NCBI GenBank assembly: GCA_964383535.1 | Contig: CAYLHS010000039.1 | Coordinates: forward strand, 1 to 19,967 | Direction: 5' to 3' | DNA: 19,967 bases | Origin: CAYLHS01 sp964383535 | Lineage (GTDB): Bacteria > Actinomycetota > Acidimicrobiia > Spongiisociales > UBA4744 | Shown: positions 13,387 through 19,967 of the stretch, in pieces | How positions within the stretch are numbered: position 1 is the first letter of the stretch | Layout: every line of letters begins with the position of its first letter | Translations under genes and position numbers: made by a program | The notes under the pieces: generated by a model | Told to the model about the DNA's origin: nothing | Database searches by the model: none | Seen by the model: the letters and a program-made list of their open reading frames with translations, nothing else

Positions 13387-14199
13387 CTACGCAAGCAGCA
13401 GCTTCTCCAGCCGCCGCGCCGCGATGATCAATCCGGTGGCGCCCATGATCACGAGGAACCCGACGTGGTAGAGCATCGACCACTCGAGCTGGCCAAGCGT
13501 CAGTGACCGAATCACGACCACGCCGTGGTACAGCGGCGACAGCTGTGCCATCCACTGGAGCCATGTCGGGTAGACGCTGAGCGGTATGAACGTCGCAGAG
13601 AAGAGGAACAGCGGCAGCGTCACCAGCGCAACGAGATCGAAGTCCTGCCAGGAACGCATGAACGATGTCGCCGCCATGCCGGCCGCCGCAAATCCAAAAC
13701 CGAGGAGGAGCGCGGCCGGTACGGCCAGCAGTCCCCAGAGCGACGGCATGAGCCTCATGACCCACATCACGACGAGGAATCCTGACGCGTAGAGCGCGCC
13801 ACGGAACAGGGACCAGGCGATCTCGCCGATCGCGATGTCACCCGGCGCCATCGGAGTCGCGAGCACCGCGTCGTAGATCTTGGCGTACTTGAGTTTGAAG
13901 AAGATGTTGAACGTCGACTCGTACACGGCGCCGTTCATGGCCGCGGCAGCGAGGAGCGCCGGAGCGACGAACTCGGCATAGGTGATGGGCTGGCCCGTCG
14001 GGCCGACGACATCCCCTACGAGTTGCCCGAGACCTACTCCCATGGAGAAGAGGTAGAAGAGTGGCTCGAAGAACCCGGAGAAGACCACGATCCACGCATG
14101 GCGGTAGACGAGGAAGTTCCGTTCGAGCAGGTGTCGTGCACGCCGACCGCCCATCACCGACGGCGGGACGACCCTGGCGATCAGCGTTCCAGTGGTCAC
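13387..14199 (-). CDS. ABC-2 type transporter permease (second permease)
   Basis: A 270-aa integral membrane protein. The GTG start at 14199 overlaps the stop of the preceding permease (GTGA) and gives the family N-terminus. After a basic stretch (RRARHLLERNFLVYRHAWI) come about six hydrophobic spans, including FFEPLFYLFSMGVGLGQLV, APALLAAAAMNGAVYESTFN, LYASGFLVVMWVMRLMPSLW and LFLFSATFIPLSVYPTWLQW. The S-G/A-T-F-x-P-L segment before the last spans is typical of NodJ/DrrB-like ABC-2 permeases. Works with the paralogous permease and ATPase upstream, presumably as a heterodimeric exporter. Ends 20 bp from the convergent HgcAB-like gene. Confidence 0.9.
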   Translation of the reverse strand: MTTGTLIARVVPPSVMGGRRARHLLERNFLVYRHAWIVVFSGFFEPLFYLFSMGVGLGQLVGDVVGPTGQPITYAEFVAPALLAAAAMNGAVYESTFNIFFKLKYAKIYDAVLATPMAPGDIAIGEIAWSLFRGALYASGFLVVMWVMRLMPSLWGLLAVPAALLLGFGFAAAGMAATSFMRSWQDFDLVALVTLPLFLFSATFIPLSVYPTWLQWMAQLSPLYHGVVVIRSLTLGQLEWSMLYHVGFLVIMGATGLIIAARRLEKLLLA

Positions 14200-14975
14200 T
14201 GCCCTAGCTTCTTTCCAAAGGTCCGGAACGCAACCAGGGTCCCACCCGCGATCCAGAGCAGCAGATACGCGACGTGCACGACCGGCGGGAGCACCGTCGG
14301 CATCAGACCTCCGAGAACCGTTGCGCGTGTCAGTTGCACGCCGTGCCAGAGAGGTACGACGTATGCGAGCGGCTGCATCCATCCGGGCAGCTGGGTGATC
14401 GGAAAGAACGTCCCTGAGAACAGGAACATGGGGACGATGCCGAAGCGGAAGAGGTTCGAGAGCCCGTGATCATCGTTCAGCCATGCCGCGTACGCGCTGA
14501 CCGGAGCAGCGAATGCGAGGCCGGTGAGCACGGCGGGGACTACGGAGATGAGACCGACCCCGAGCGGCACTGCGCCGAAGATCGCCATCACGATGACGAA
14601 CACGGTTGACACGAACACCATGCGGACGCCCACCCAGCCGAGATGGCCGAGAACGAGATCACGGATCCCGACCGGTGTTGCCAGTGTCGCAACGTAGGTC
14701 TTCGTCCACTTGATGCCGGCCATCACGGGCCATGACCCGTCGCCGGCACCGGTCTGCATCGCAGCAGCCGCCAGCAATCCGGGGGCCAAGTAGGTGAGGT
14801 ACGGGACGCCCACAGACGCCGTCCCCGCACCCCGGTCTACGAGTGTGCCAAGCCCGACGCCCATGGCGAGCAGGTAGAAGACGGGACTGAGAAACGTCGA
14901 GATGACGCTCCCCCGCCACGTCCGCCTGTAGACGCGGGCGTGGGCCTCGACGACTCGGAGCGCAGCCGTAGCCAT
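14196..14975 (-). CDS. ABC-2 type transporter permease (first permease)
   Basis: A 259-aa protein; its ATG at 14975 shares one base with the ATPase stop (TGATG). Layout parallels the next permease: basic N-terminus (RVYRRTWRGSVISTFLSPVF), YLLAMGVGLGTLVDRG, YLAPGLLAAAAMQTGAGDGS, a KWTKTYVATLATPVG loop, and FLFSGTFFPITQLPGWMQPL near the end, NodJ/DrrB type. The two permeases are divergent paralogues that align along their length, indicating an asymmetric ABC-2 exporter. The substrate could be a drug, lipid or polysaccharide. Confidence 0.9.
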   Translation of the reverse strand: MATAALRVVEAHARVYRRTWRGSVISTFLSPVFYLLAMGVGLGTLVDRGAGTASVGVPYLTYLAPGLLAAAAMQTGAGDGSWPVMAGIKWTKTYVATLATPVGIRDLVLGHLGWVGVRMVFVSTVFVIVMAIFGAVPLGVGLISVVPAVLTGLAFAAPVSAYAAWLNDDHGLSNLFRFGIVPMFLFSGTFFPITQLPGWMQPLAYVVPLWHGVQLTRATVLGGLMPTVLPPVVHVAYLLLWIAGGTLVAFRTFGKKLGQ

Positions 14976-15901
14976 CAGTCGATCAGGCTCCGGCCGGTGA
15001 GTCTCAGGAACACGTCCTCGAGCGTGCTCCGGCGCACGACCACGGTCTCAGGTTTGGCGCCGCGCTCGGCCGCTTCGTTCGCCGTTCGGTCACCGTTGTC
15101 GGTATACATGAGCACTCGATCCGGCAGAATCTCCATCCGACCGGCGAGCCCTTCCAGGAGCGGAACGTTCTCATCCTGCATACCGACCGGGAATCGAAGC
15201 TCCACCACATCCTTGGTCGAGTACTCGGCGATCAGCTCGAGGGGAGATCCCTCGGCGACGATCTTCGCCTTGTCCATGACGACGAGCCTGTCGCAGAGCT
15301 GCTCCGCTTCGTCCATGTAGTGCGTGGTGATGATGAGCGTGACACCGCGCTGTTTCAGCCGGTAGAGCCGATCCCACAGTACGTGGCGGGCTTGCGGGTC
15401 GAGACCGGTCGTCGGCTCGTCGAGAAGGAGCACATCCGGCTGGTTGATCAGCGCCCTCGCGATGGTGAGGCGACGCTTCATGCCTCCCGAAAGGCTCTCG
15501 ACCTGGGAATCGCGCCGCTCCGTCAGCTGCGTGAACTCCAGCAGCTCGTTCGCCCGCTCGGCGATCACGGAACGCGGAAGGTCGAAATACCTTCCATAGA
15601 CGAGCAGGTTCTCGAACACCGACAGCTCGTTGTCGAGGTTGTCCTCCTGGGGAACGACGCCGAGACGGGCACGAATCGCGGGACCCTGCGTTGATGGATC
15701 CATGTCGAGCACCCGAAGGGTGCCCTCGGTGACGGGCGACACTGCCCCGATCATGCGCATCGTAGAGGTCTTGCCCGCACCGTTGGGACCGAGGAACCCG
15801 AACGCCTCCCCATAGCCCACTGTGAAGTCGACCGCGTCGACCGCGGTGAAGTCACCGAATCGCTTCGTGAGCGCGCGTGCTTCGACGAGGTGGCCATCCA
15901 T
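14975..15901 (-). CDS. ABC transporter ATP-binding protein (NodI/DrrA type)
   Basis: A 308-aa ATPase. Walker A GPNGAGKT (38-45), Q-loop VVPQEDNLD (Gln85), signature LSGGM (137-141), Walker B VLLLDEPTTGLDP (157-169), switch His194 in TTHYMDEAE. The C-terminal extension ending STLEDVFLRLTGRSL is characteristic of the DrrA/NodI exporter group. It energises the two permeases encoded next on the same strand, all overlapping by 1-3 nt, so the three genes form one operon. No clear Shine-Dalgarno precedes the ATG at 15901; TACGAT (complement of 15911-15916) may be a -10 box for a nearly leaderless mRNA. Confidence 0.95.
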   Translation of the reverse strand: MDGHLVEARALTKRFGDFTAVDAVDFTVGYGEAFGFLGPNGAGKTSTMRMIGAVSPVTEGTLRVLDMDPSTQGPAIRARLGVVPQEDNLDNELSVFENLLVYGRYFDLPRSVIAERANELLEFTQLTERRDSQVESLSGGMKRRLTIARALINQPDVLLLDEPTTGLDPQARHVLWDRLYRLKQRGVTLIITTHYMDEAEQLCDRLVVMDKAKIVAEGSPLELIAEYSTKDVVELRFPVGMQDENVPLLEGLAGRMEILPDRVLMYTDNGDRTANEAAERGAKPETVVVRRSTLEDVFLRLTGRSLID

Positions 15902-16008
15902 GGGGGAGGCATCGTACCTCGTGAGTGAGACATCAGCAGCGGGATTCGACCCACTCTCCGTCTCCAGCTTCCGGAAGAAGCTCGGTCAGAGCCAGCCGAT
16001 CCGTTTCC

Positions 16009-16064
16009 TCCCCCAAGAGCCCGGAGGGCGACGTTGGGGGATGTGGACTCGGCCGGGGGCCGAG
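16009..16064. other. GC-rich hairpin pair in the ABC operon / DUF1684 intergenic region
   Basis: The 260-bp gap between the divergent ABC operon (start 15901) and DUF1684 gene (start 16162) holds two neat inverted repeats: TCCCCCAA (16009-16016) with TTGGGGGA (16034-16041), and CTCGGCC (16048-16054) with GGCCGAG (16058-16064) around GGG. Since both flanking genes start here, a simple terminator is not expected; an operator, a structured leader or a small RNA are possible. No convincing ORF is seen in the gap. Confidence 0.4.
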
Positions 16065-16146
16065 GACGGAGGGGGTCGTCCCCACCAACCTGGGCTCCTC
16101 GTGACCATTCGAGAGCCGAAGACGGACCGTGAGCCCGGCGCCTGGC

Positions 16147-16152
16147 TACCCT
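16147..16152 (+). promoter_or_regulatory. Candidate -10 box for DUF1684 gene
   Basis: TACCCT ends 9 nt before the ATG at 16162. There is no Shine-Dalgarno sequence, so a leaderless or very short-leader mRNA is plausible. No -35 box is clear. Confidence 0.25.
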
Positions 16153-16161
16153 TCCGCCGTC

Positions 16162-16662
16162 ATGACCGACCTGACCGAGCATCGACGCGTCCGCGATCGG
16201 TTCTTCTCAGAAGACATCGCGTCGCCCCTCACAGACGAGGACAAGGCCGGGTTCACCGGTCTGCGGTACTTCCCGGAGGATCCGACCCTCATGCTTCGTG
16301 TCCCGTTCCACCCGGCGACGGGCACCGTGGAGGTCGAACACTCGAACGGCCGGCCCCGCCACTATCACCTGGTCGGGACCGCAGACGTCACGATCGGCGA
16401 GCGCACCTTCTCGATGACTGTCATCGACGGCGGCGACGGGAACCCGTTCCTGCCGTTTCGCGATGCAACATCAGGCGTCGACACCTACGAGGGCGGGCGC
16501 TACGTGCCGGTCGAGGTCCACGACGACGGCACGGCGACCGTCGATTTCAATCTCGCCCAGAACCCGTGGTGTGCATACGACGAGGAATTCGCCTGTCCGC
16601 TCCCCCCGCACGAGAACGCACTTCCGATTCCCGTGCGGGCCGGCGAGAAGCAGTTCACCTAG
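16162..16662 (+). CDS. DUF1684 family protein
   Basis: A 166-aa protein. The ATG at 16162 gives the family start HRRVRDRFFSEDIASPLTDE followed by FTGLRYFPEDP. Core signature: FLPFRDATSGVDTYEGGRY (97-114 region) and VDFNLAQNPWCAYDEEFACP followed by LPPHENALPIPVRAGEK, with Cys137 and Cys145. These blocks define DUF1684, a widespread family of unknown function. No signal peptide is seen. It converges on the MMPL gene; no functional partner is evident. Confidence 0.9.
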   Translation: MTDLTEHRRVRDRFFSEDIASPLTDEDKAGFTGLRYFPEDPTLMLRVPFHPATGTVEVEHSNGRPRHYHLVGTADVTIGERTFSMTVIDGGDGNPFLPFRDATSGVDTYEGGRYVPVEVHDDGTATVDFNLAQNPWCAYDEEFACPLPPHENALPIPVRAGEKQFT

Positions 16663-16669
16663 GGCGATC

Positions 16670-16686
16670 CCCGCCGCCGGGGCGGG
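16670..16686. terminator. GC hairpin between convergent DUF1684 and MMPL genes
   Basis: CCCGCC (16670-16675) pairs with GGCGGG (16681-16686) around a 5-nt loop, 8 nt after the DUF1684 stop and 11 nt before the converging MMPL stop. Its place between two convergent ends suits a bidirectional terminator, although no T-run follows on either strand. Confidence 0.4.
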
Positions 16687-16697
16687 ATTCACCCTCG

Positions 16698-18899
16698 TCA
16701 CACGTCGCCTCCCCCGAGCTGCATCCCCACCGGGGCAACCGCGCCGCCATCGGGCCCTTCTACCCGTACGCTGGGGAGCCATTGGAGCCACCTCGGGAGA
16801 TACCAGTTCCGACTTCCGAGGAGCTCCATGGTCGACGGGACGAGCACTGAACGGACGATCGTGGCGTCCAAGATCACTGCGGCTGCCAGTCCGAATCCGA
16901 GTTGCTGAAACATGACCAGATCGCCTATCGCGAACCCTCCAAACACGGCCACCATGATGAGGGCGGCACCGGTGATGATCGCACCGGTCGATCCGAGCCC
17001 GAATGCAACAGAGCCCGTGTTGTCGCCGGTGGCCTCGTAACGCTCCTTGATACGACTGAGCAGGAAGATGTGGTAGTCCATCGAAAGTCCGAACAGGACC
17101 GTGAACAGAAACAGTGGCACCCACGCCTCGATCGCATCAGACGTGTGGAAGCCGAACAGGTCCGCGCCGATGCCCTTCTGGAACACGAGGACCAGAAGCC
17201 CATATGCCGCTCCGACGGAGAGCAGGTTCATCGCTATTGCTTTGAGCGGCACAACAACGGATCGGAACACGATCATCAGGAAAACGAAACTCAGGCCGAG
17301 CACGAACGCGAAGATGACCGGCGTGCGTGCGTTGAGCACGTCGACGTAGTCGATCGAGGCTGCCGTGTCACCGCCTACCAGTGCAGTGACGTCTGTTCCT
17401 TCGACCGTCTCGGGAAGCACGACGTTGCGGAGGTTCAGCACCGCGTCTTTGGCGGCATCGCTGGACGGATCCGGCTTCATGATCGCGTCGATCACCGCGA
17501 CGGCGCCGTCGGCACGAACCTGAAGATCGCCGAACGCGGGCATCTCGGCGACCTTCCGGTCGATCCGATCAGCGACTGTCTGAACCGAGGCCTCGTCCGC
17601 ACCAACGAGGACGATCGGGGTGGTGATCACACCCGTGTCGAACTCGCTTTCGATGATCTCGTACGCGTGTCGGGCTCCACTGTCGGGAGGAAGGGACGCG
17701 ATGAAGTTGCTTCCGGTCGAGATCGACGTGTAGGGAATCGCCAGCACGAGAAGCAGTCCGATCGCCAACCCCGCACCCACCATCGGGCGGCTCGTTACCA
17801 CACGAGTGACCGACCGCCAGAAGCGGCCGCCACCCTCGGTGTAGTGGGTCCGCGACGTGAAGGGGACCCGCAGCCGGTTGACCCGATCCCCGAGCAGACG
17901 CAGCATGGCGGGCAGCAGGGTCGTCGCTGCGGCGAGCGCCGCAACCACGGCAAGGATGGCCCCTATTCCCATGCTTCGCATGGTCGTCTCGGGCATGTAG
18001 AGCAGCCCTGTGAGCGCGATCACGACGGTCATCCCCGAAAACACCACTGCGCGAGTCGCCGTCTCGCCTGCTCTGGCCACCGCGTCGGGGATCGTGCGTC
18101 CCTTGGCTCGTTCTTCTCGGAATCGCTGGACGATGAACAGCGAGTAGTCGACGCCAACCGCGAGGCCGATCATGCTGATCATGTTGACGACGAAGAACGA
18201 GAGGTCGAAGGCATGCCCGACCAGCGCCGTCATTCCGACGGCGAGCACGATCGACGCCAGGGCGAGCAGCAGCGGAATGCCGGCGGCGATCACGGCGCCG
18301 AACACGAGGACGAGGACCACGAGAGCGATCGAGAGACCGACCGTCTCGCCTTTGACCAGGGTGTCCTCGGCCAACGCGTCGAATTCGGCGTTCACACTCC
18401 CTTCACCCAAGGTGGTGATCCTGTAGCCGGATTCGGCACCGGCGTGCTCGATCAGCTCAACGATCGGAGCCGCGTTCGCCGCCGCGTCCTTCGCGGCGCC
18501 GACGAGCGTCACGGAGATCAGCGCCGTGTGTCCGTCGCTCGAGAGCAGGCCGGGGACCCCATCCAGATAGGAAACCGCCGACTGGACGGTGTCGAGGTCG
18601 CTCAGCCGTGCTTCGAGGCTCGCCACATTCTCCGCAAAGCCCTGATCACCGACCCCTCCATGTGCCGCCTCAACGACGACGAGTTCTCTCACGGGATCGG
18701 CGCCGAAGTGGGCCTGGAGGATGTCCGCGGCCCTCGACGCTTCCGTCTGCACCGCGAGGTCGCTCTGATCGGTCAGAGCATCGCCGATGTGCGTCGCCAA
18801 TACCCCTGCGACTGTCAGCAGGAGGAGCCACGCGAGCACGATTCGCCACGGATGTCGGGATGCGGCCACCGCGAGCCGTCCGGTGAGTGAGGTGCGCAT
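16698..18899 (-). CDS. MMPL/RND family transporter
   Basis: A 733-aa membrane protein with ATG at 18899 preceded by AAAGGA. Two repeated halves: an N-terminal span (WRIVLAWLLLLTVAGVLA), an extracytoplasmic domain, a five-span block with GLAVGVDYSLFIVQRFREE (Asp251-Tyr252), then a second domain and block with FGLSMDYHIFLLSRIKE (Asp608-Tyr609). The Asp-Tyr pairs in both halves are the proton-relay residues of MMPL exporters. Such proteins export lipids, glycolipids or drugs using the proton gradient. It is divergent from a sensor histidine kinase, with repeats between them, so two-component control is likely. The frame stays open upstream to 19433, but that part is antisense to the kinase gene and not coding. 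Confidence 0.95.
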   Translation of the reverse strand: MRTSLTGRLAVAASRHPWRIVLAWLLLLTVAGVLATHIGDALTDQSDLAVQTEASRAADILQAHFGADPVRELVVVEAAHGGVGDQGFAENVASLEARLSDLDTVQSAVSYLDGVPGLLSSDGHTALISVTLVGAAKDAAANAAPIVELIEHAGAESGYRITTLGEGSVNAEFDALAEDTLVKGETVGLSIALVVLVLVFGAVIAAGIPLLLALASIVLAVGMTALVGHAFDLSFFVVNMISMIGLAVGVDYSLFIVQRFREERAKGRTIPDAVARAGETATRAVVFSGMTVVIALTGLLYMPETTMRSMGIGAILAVVAALAAATTLLPAMLRLLGDRVNRLRVPFTSRTHYTEGGGRFWRSVTRVVTSRPMVGAGLAIGLLLVLAIPYTSISTGSNFIASLPPDSGARHAYEIIESEFDTGVITTPIVLVGADEASVQTVADRIDRKVAEMPAFGDLQVRADGAVAVIDAIMKPDPSSDAAKDAVLNLRNVVLPETVEGTDVTALVGGDTAASIDYVDVLNARTPVIFAFVLGLSFVFLMIVFRSVVVPLKAIAMNLLSVGAAYGLLVLVFQKGIGADLFGFHTSDAIEAWVPLFLFTVLFGLSMDYHIFLLSRIKERYEATGDNTGSVAFGLGSTGAIITGAALIMVAVFGGFAIGDLVMFQQLGFGLAAAVILDATIVRSVLVPSTMELLGSRNWYLPRWLQWLPSVRVEGPDGGAVAPVGMQLGGGDV

Positions 18900-19003
18900 G
18901 GGCGTCCTTTCGAGTCGATGGCGCGAACGTACGGATACGGGGCGGGCCCGACCAGCCGGCAAGCCCTGCCCTCTCGATGGGGGCTGACCACAGGGGAGAG
19001 CCC

Positions 19004-19084
19004 GGGGAGAACCCCTCTGTGCGCACGTTCCAGACGGTCGCCTCTGCTCGAGTGACCTGGCAGCATGGGGACAACCCCCCTGTC
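19004..19084. promoter_or_regulatory. Direct repeat pair in the MMPL / histidine kinase intergenic region
   Basis: GGGGAGAACCCCTCTGTG (19004-19021) recurs as GGGGACAACCCCCCTGTC (19067-19084), 15 of 18 positions identical, start to start 63 bp (about six helical turns). Each carries a GGGG-4-CCCC dyad. Also in the stretch: CACAG/CTGTG (18989-18993, 19017-19021) and the hairpin CCCCCT/AGGGGG (19076-19081, 19086-19091). Good candidates for binding sites of the partner response regulator controlling the MMPL gene, the kinase gene, or both. Confidence 0.45.
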
Positions 19085-19089
19085 GAGGG

Positions 19090-19115
19090 GGTGGATGGCA
19101 GGATTGCCATCCACC
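19090..19115. promoter_or_regulatory. Perfect 11-bp inverted repeat upstream of the histidine kinase gene
   Basis: GGTGGATGGCA (19090-19100) and TGCCATCCACC (19105-19115) are perfect complements around GGAT. The right arm contains TTGCCA (19104-19109), a possible -35 box for the kinase promoter, so the palindrome could be an operator. Confidence 0.5.
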
Positions 19116-19133
19116 GACCTCGCGGCGTACGTT
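19104..19133 (+). promoter_or_regulatory. Candidate promoter of the histidine kinase gene
   Basis: TTGCCA (19104-19109), 18 nt, TACGTT (19128-19133), about 17 nt before the ATG at 19151. The -35 box overlaps the perfect palindrome. Confidence 0.35.
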
Positions 19134-19150
19134 GCGTGGAGGAGGTGTAT

Positions 19151-19967
19151 ATGGCGAGACGCGTGGCCGACACTGCGTCCACACGGAGACGTGTCGCATA
19201 TCTGCTGGCGACGCTGCCCGTTGGTCTCTTCTGGTTCTTGAGTCTCTGGGTGCTGCTGGCCGTCGGTTTGAGTCTTGCCGTGCTGTGGATCGGCTTGCCC
19301 ATCCTGCGACTCGCACTCGGGGCGGTACGCATCGGAGCAGACGGAGAGCGCCGTTTCGTGAAATGGGGTTTGGGCGTCTCGGTTCCGGTTCCTCCCAGGG
19401 CAGACACCGGCGAGGCCCGGTGGTGGTCGGCACGACTCGCAGATCCCGCCACGTGGAGGGAAGCGATCTACCTGATGCTGTTGCTCCCGCTGGGAGTCGT
19501 GTGGTTCAGCCTCGTCACGATCGCACTCGCCGTCCCCCTCACGATGCTGGCGACGCCTCTCACTTACCGCTTCTTTCCGACAGGTCAGTTCTCGTTCGTG
19601 TCGCAGGAGTGGCGGTGGGTCATCATCAGCTCGCTCCCCAAATCGCTGGTGTTCGCCGTGGTCGGAGTGCTCCTGCTGCTTGTCGTCCCACGAGTCGTTC
19701 GCGGGCTCGCCGGCCTCCATGGAGCGATCGCCGTGCGACTCCTCGGTCCGAACACGAAGATCGAACTGGAAGCCCAGGTGCGCGACCTGCGCGTGGCACG
19801 TGCCTTTGGACTCGAAGCGGCCGAGTTCGAACGAACTCGGATCGAACGCAATCTCCACGATGGAGCGCAACCGCGCCTGATTGCGCTCGCGATGGAACTC
19901 GGCCAGGCCAAGGAGAAGATGAGCACAGATCCGGAGGCAGCCATGCGGCTGATCGATCGAGCCCACG
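19151..19967 (+). CDS. Sensor histidine kinase (sensor domain + HisKA_3), C-terminus beyond window
   Basis: The reading frame is open from the ATG at 19151, with AGGAGG just upstream, to the window end: 272 complete codons. Residues 15-56 and 105-137 form paired membrane helices (RRRVAYLLATLPVGLFWFLS; PATWREAIYLMLLLPLGVVW) with the W-R-E/W-x-x-x-x-Y-L pattern of the actinobacterial 'putative sensor' domain. Another span is at about 165-180. The dimerisation helix follows, with EFERTRIERNLHDGAQPRLI, where His236 is the predicted phosphorylation site of a NarL/DesK-type (HisKA_3) kinase. The ATPase domain lies outside the window, as probably does a LuxR-type response regulator. Divergent from the MMPL exporter, which it may control. 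Confidence 0.93.
   Translation, partial: MARRVADTASTRRRVAYLLATLPVGLFWFLSLWVLLAVGLSLAVLWIGLPILRLALGAVRIGADGERRFVKWGLGVSVPVPPRADTGEARWWSARLADPATWREAIYLMLLLPLGVVWFSLVTIALAVPLTMLATPLTYRFFPTGQFSFVSQEWRWVIISSLPKSLVFAVVGVLLLLVVPRVVRGLAGLHGAIAVRLLGPNTKIELEAQVRDLRVARAFGLEAAEFERTRIERNLHDGAQPRLIALAMELGQAKEKMSTDPEAAMRLIDRAH

Noticed and set aside
15940..15970. tRNA T-arm-like stretch (GGGATTCGACCC)
   Set aside because: No acceptor stem, D-arm or anticodon arm could be paired around it on either strand.
16902..18890. Very long plus-strand open frame (662 codons) opposite the MMPL gene
   Set aside because: Its translation is rich in D, H, R, E and Q without any domain, as expected for the antisense frame of a high-GC membrane protein gene; the minus-strand frame shows clear MMPL motifs.
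18900..19433. N-terminal extension of the MMPL frame
   Set aside because: The extra 178 residues are low-complexity Arg/Pro/Ser-rich and overlap the kinase gene; the ATG at 18899 with AAAGGA gives the normal MMPL start.

Overview
The window is GC-rich (roughly 63% by eye), densely coded chromosomal DNA. It shows many ATGA/GTGA start-stop overlaps, frequent GTG starts, and several candidate leaderless promoters (TANNNT boxes 6-9 nt before a start). MMPL, DrrA/NodI-type ABC and 'sensor-domain' histidine kinase families are present. Together this suggests a free-living Actinomycetota member, possibly an Acidimicrobiia-type lineage; that placement is inference. No rRNA, tRNA, CRISPR array, IS element or phage gene was found.

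Layout. (1) 1-224, minus: N-terminus of an SLC12-type cation-chloride cotransporter/permease, cut by the window edge. (2) 338-1657, minus: FAD-dependent DAO-family oxidoreductase, divergent from (3) 1732-4157, plus: a translationally coupled pair encoding an alanine-dehydrogenase/transhydrogenase-alpha-like protein and a class I acetyl-CoA hydrolase/CoA-transferase. (4) 4185-5327: a YceI-family gene (minus) and a divergent MarR regulator (plus), sharing a promoter region with two perfect inverted repeats. (5) 5411-8975, plus: VOC protein, LutA, LutB, LutC and an SRPBCC protein, forming a lactate-utilisation operon with flanking small genes. (6) 9037-10698, minus: DUF885 peptidase-like protein, divergent from (7) 10845-13366, plus: TetR regulator, two tiny coupled ORFs, the SAM methyltransferase CpaM, and a fused HgcA-HgcB-like membrane corrinoid/ferredoxin protein. 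(8) 13387-15901, minus: a three-gene ABC exporter (ATPase and two permeases). (9) 16162-16662, plus: DUF1684 protein. (10) 16698-18899, minus: MMPL/RND transporter, divergent from (11) 19151-end, plus: a sensor histidine kinase cut by the window edge.

The most remarkable unit is (7). The last gene carries the HgcA corrinoid cap-helix signature (NVWCA, Cys68), the HgcA flanking blocks, about four membrane spans, and a C-terminal two-cluster ferredoxin replacing HgcB. It differs from genuine mercury methylators: the signature continues SGGG instead of A/GGK, and the first Fe-S motif lacks one cysteine. It is coupled stop-to-start to CpaM and lies under a TetR regulator whose promoter is framed by an inverted repeat. 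This looks like a corrinoid/SAM methyl-transfer system of unknown substrate. The other units read as ordinary metabolism and transport, with well-defined local regulation at the YceI/MarR and MMPL/kinase intergenic regions.
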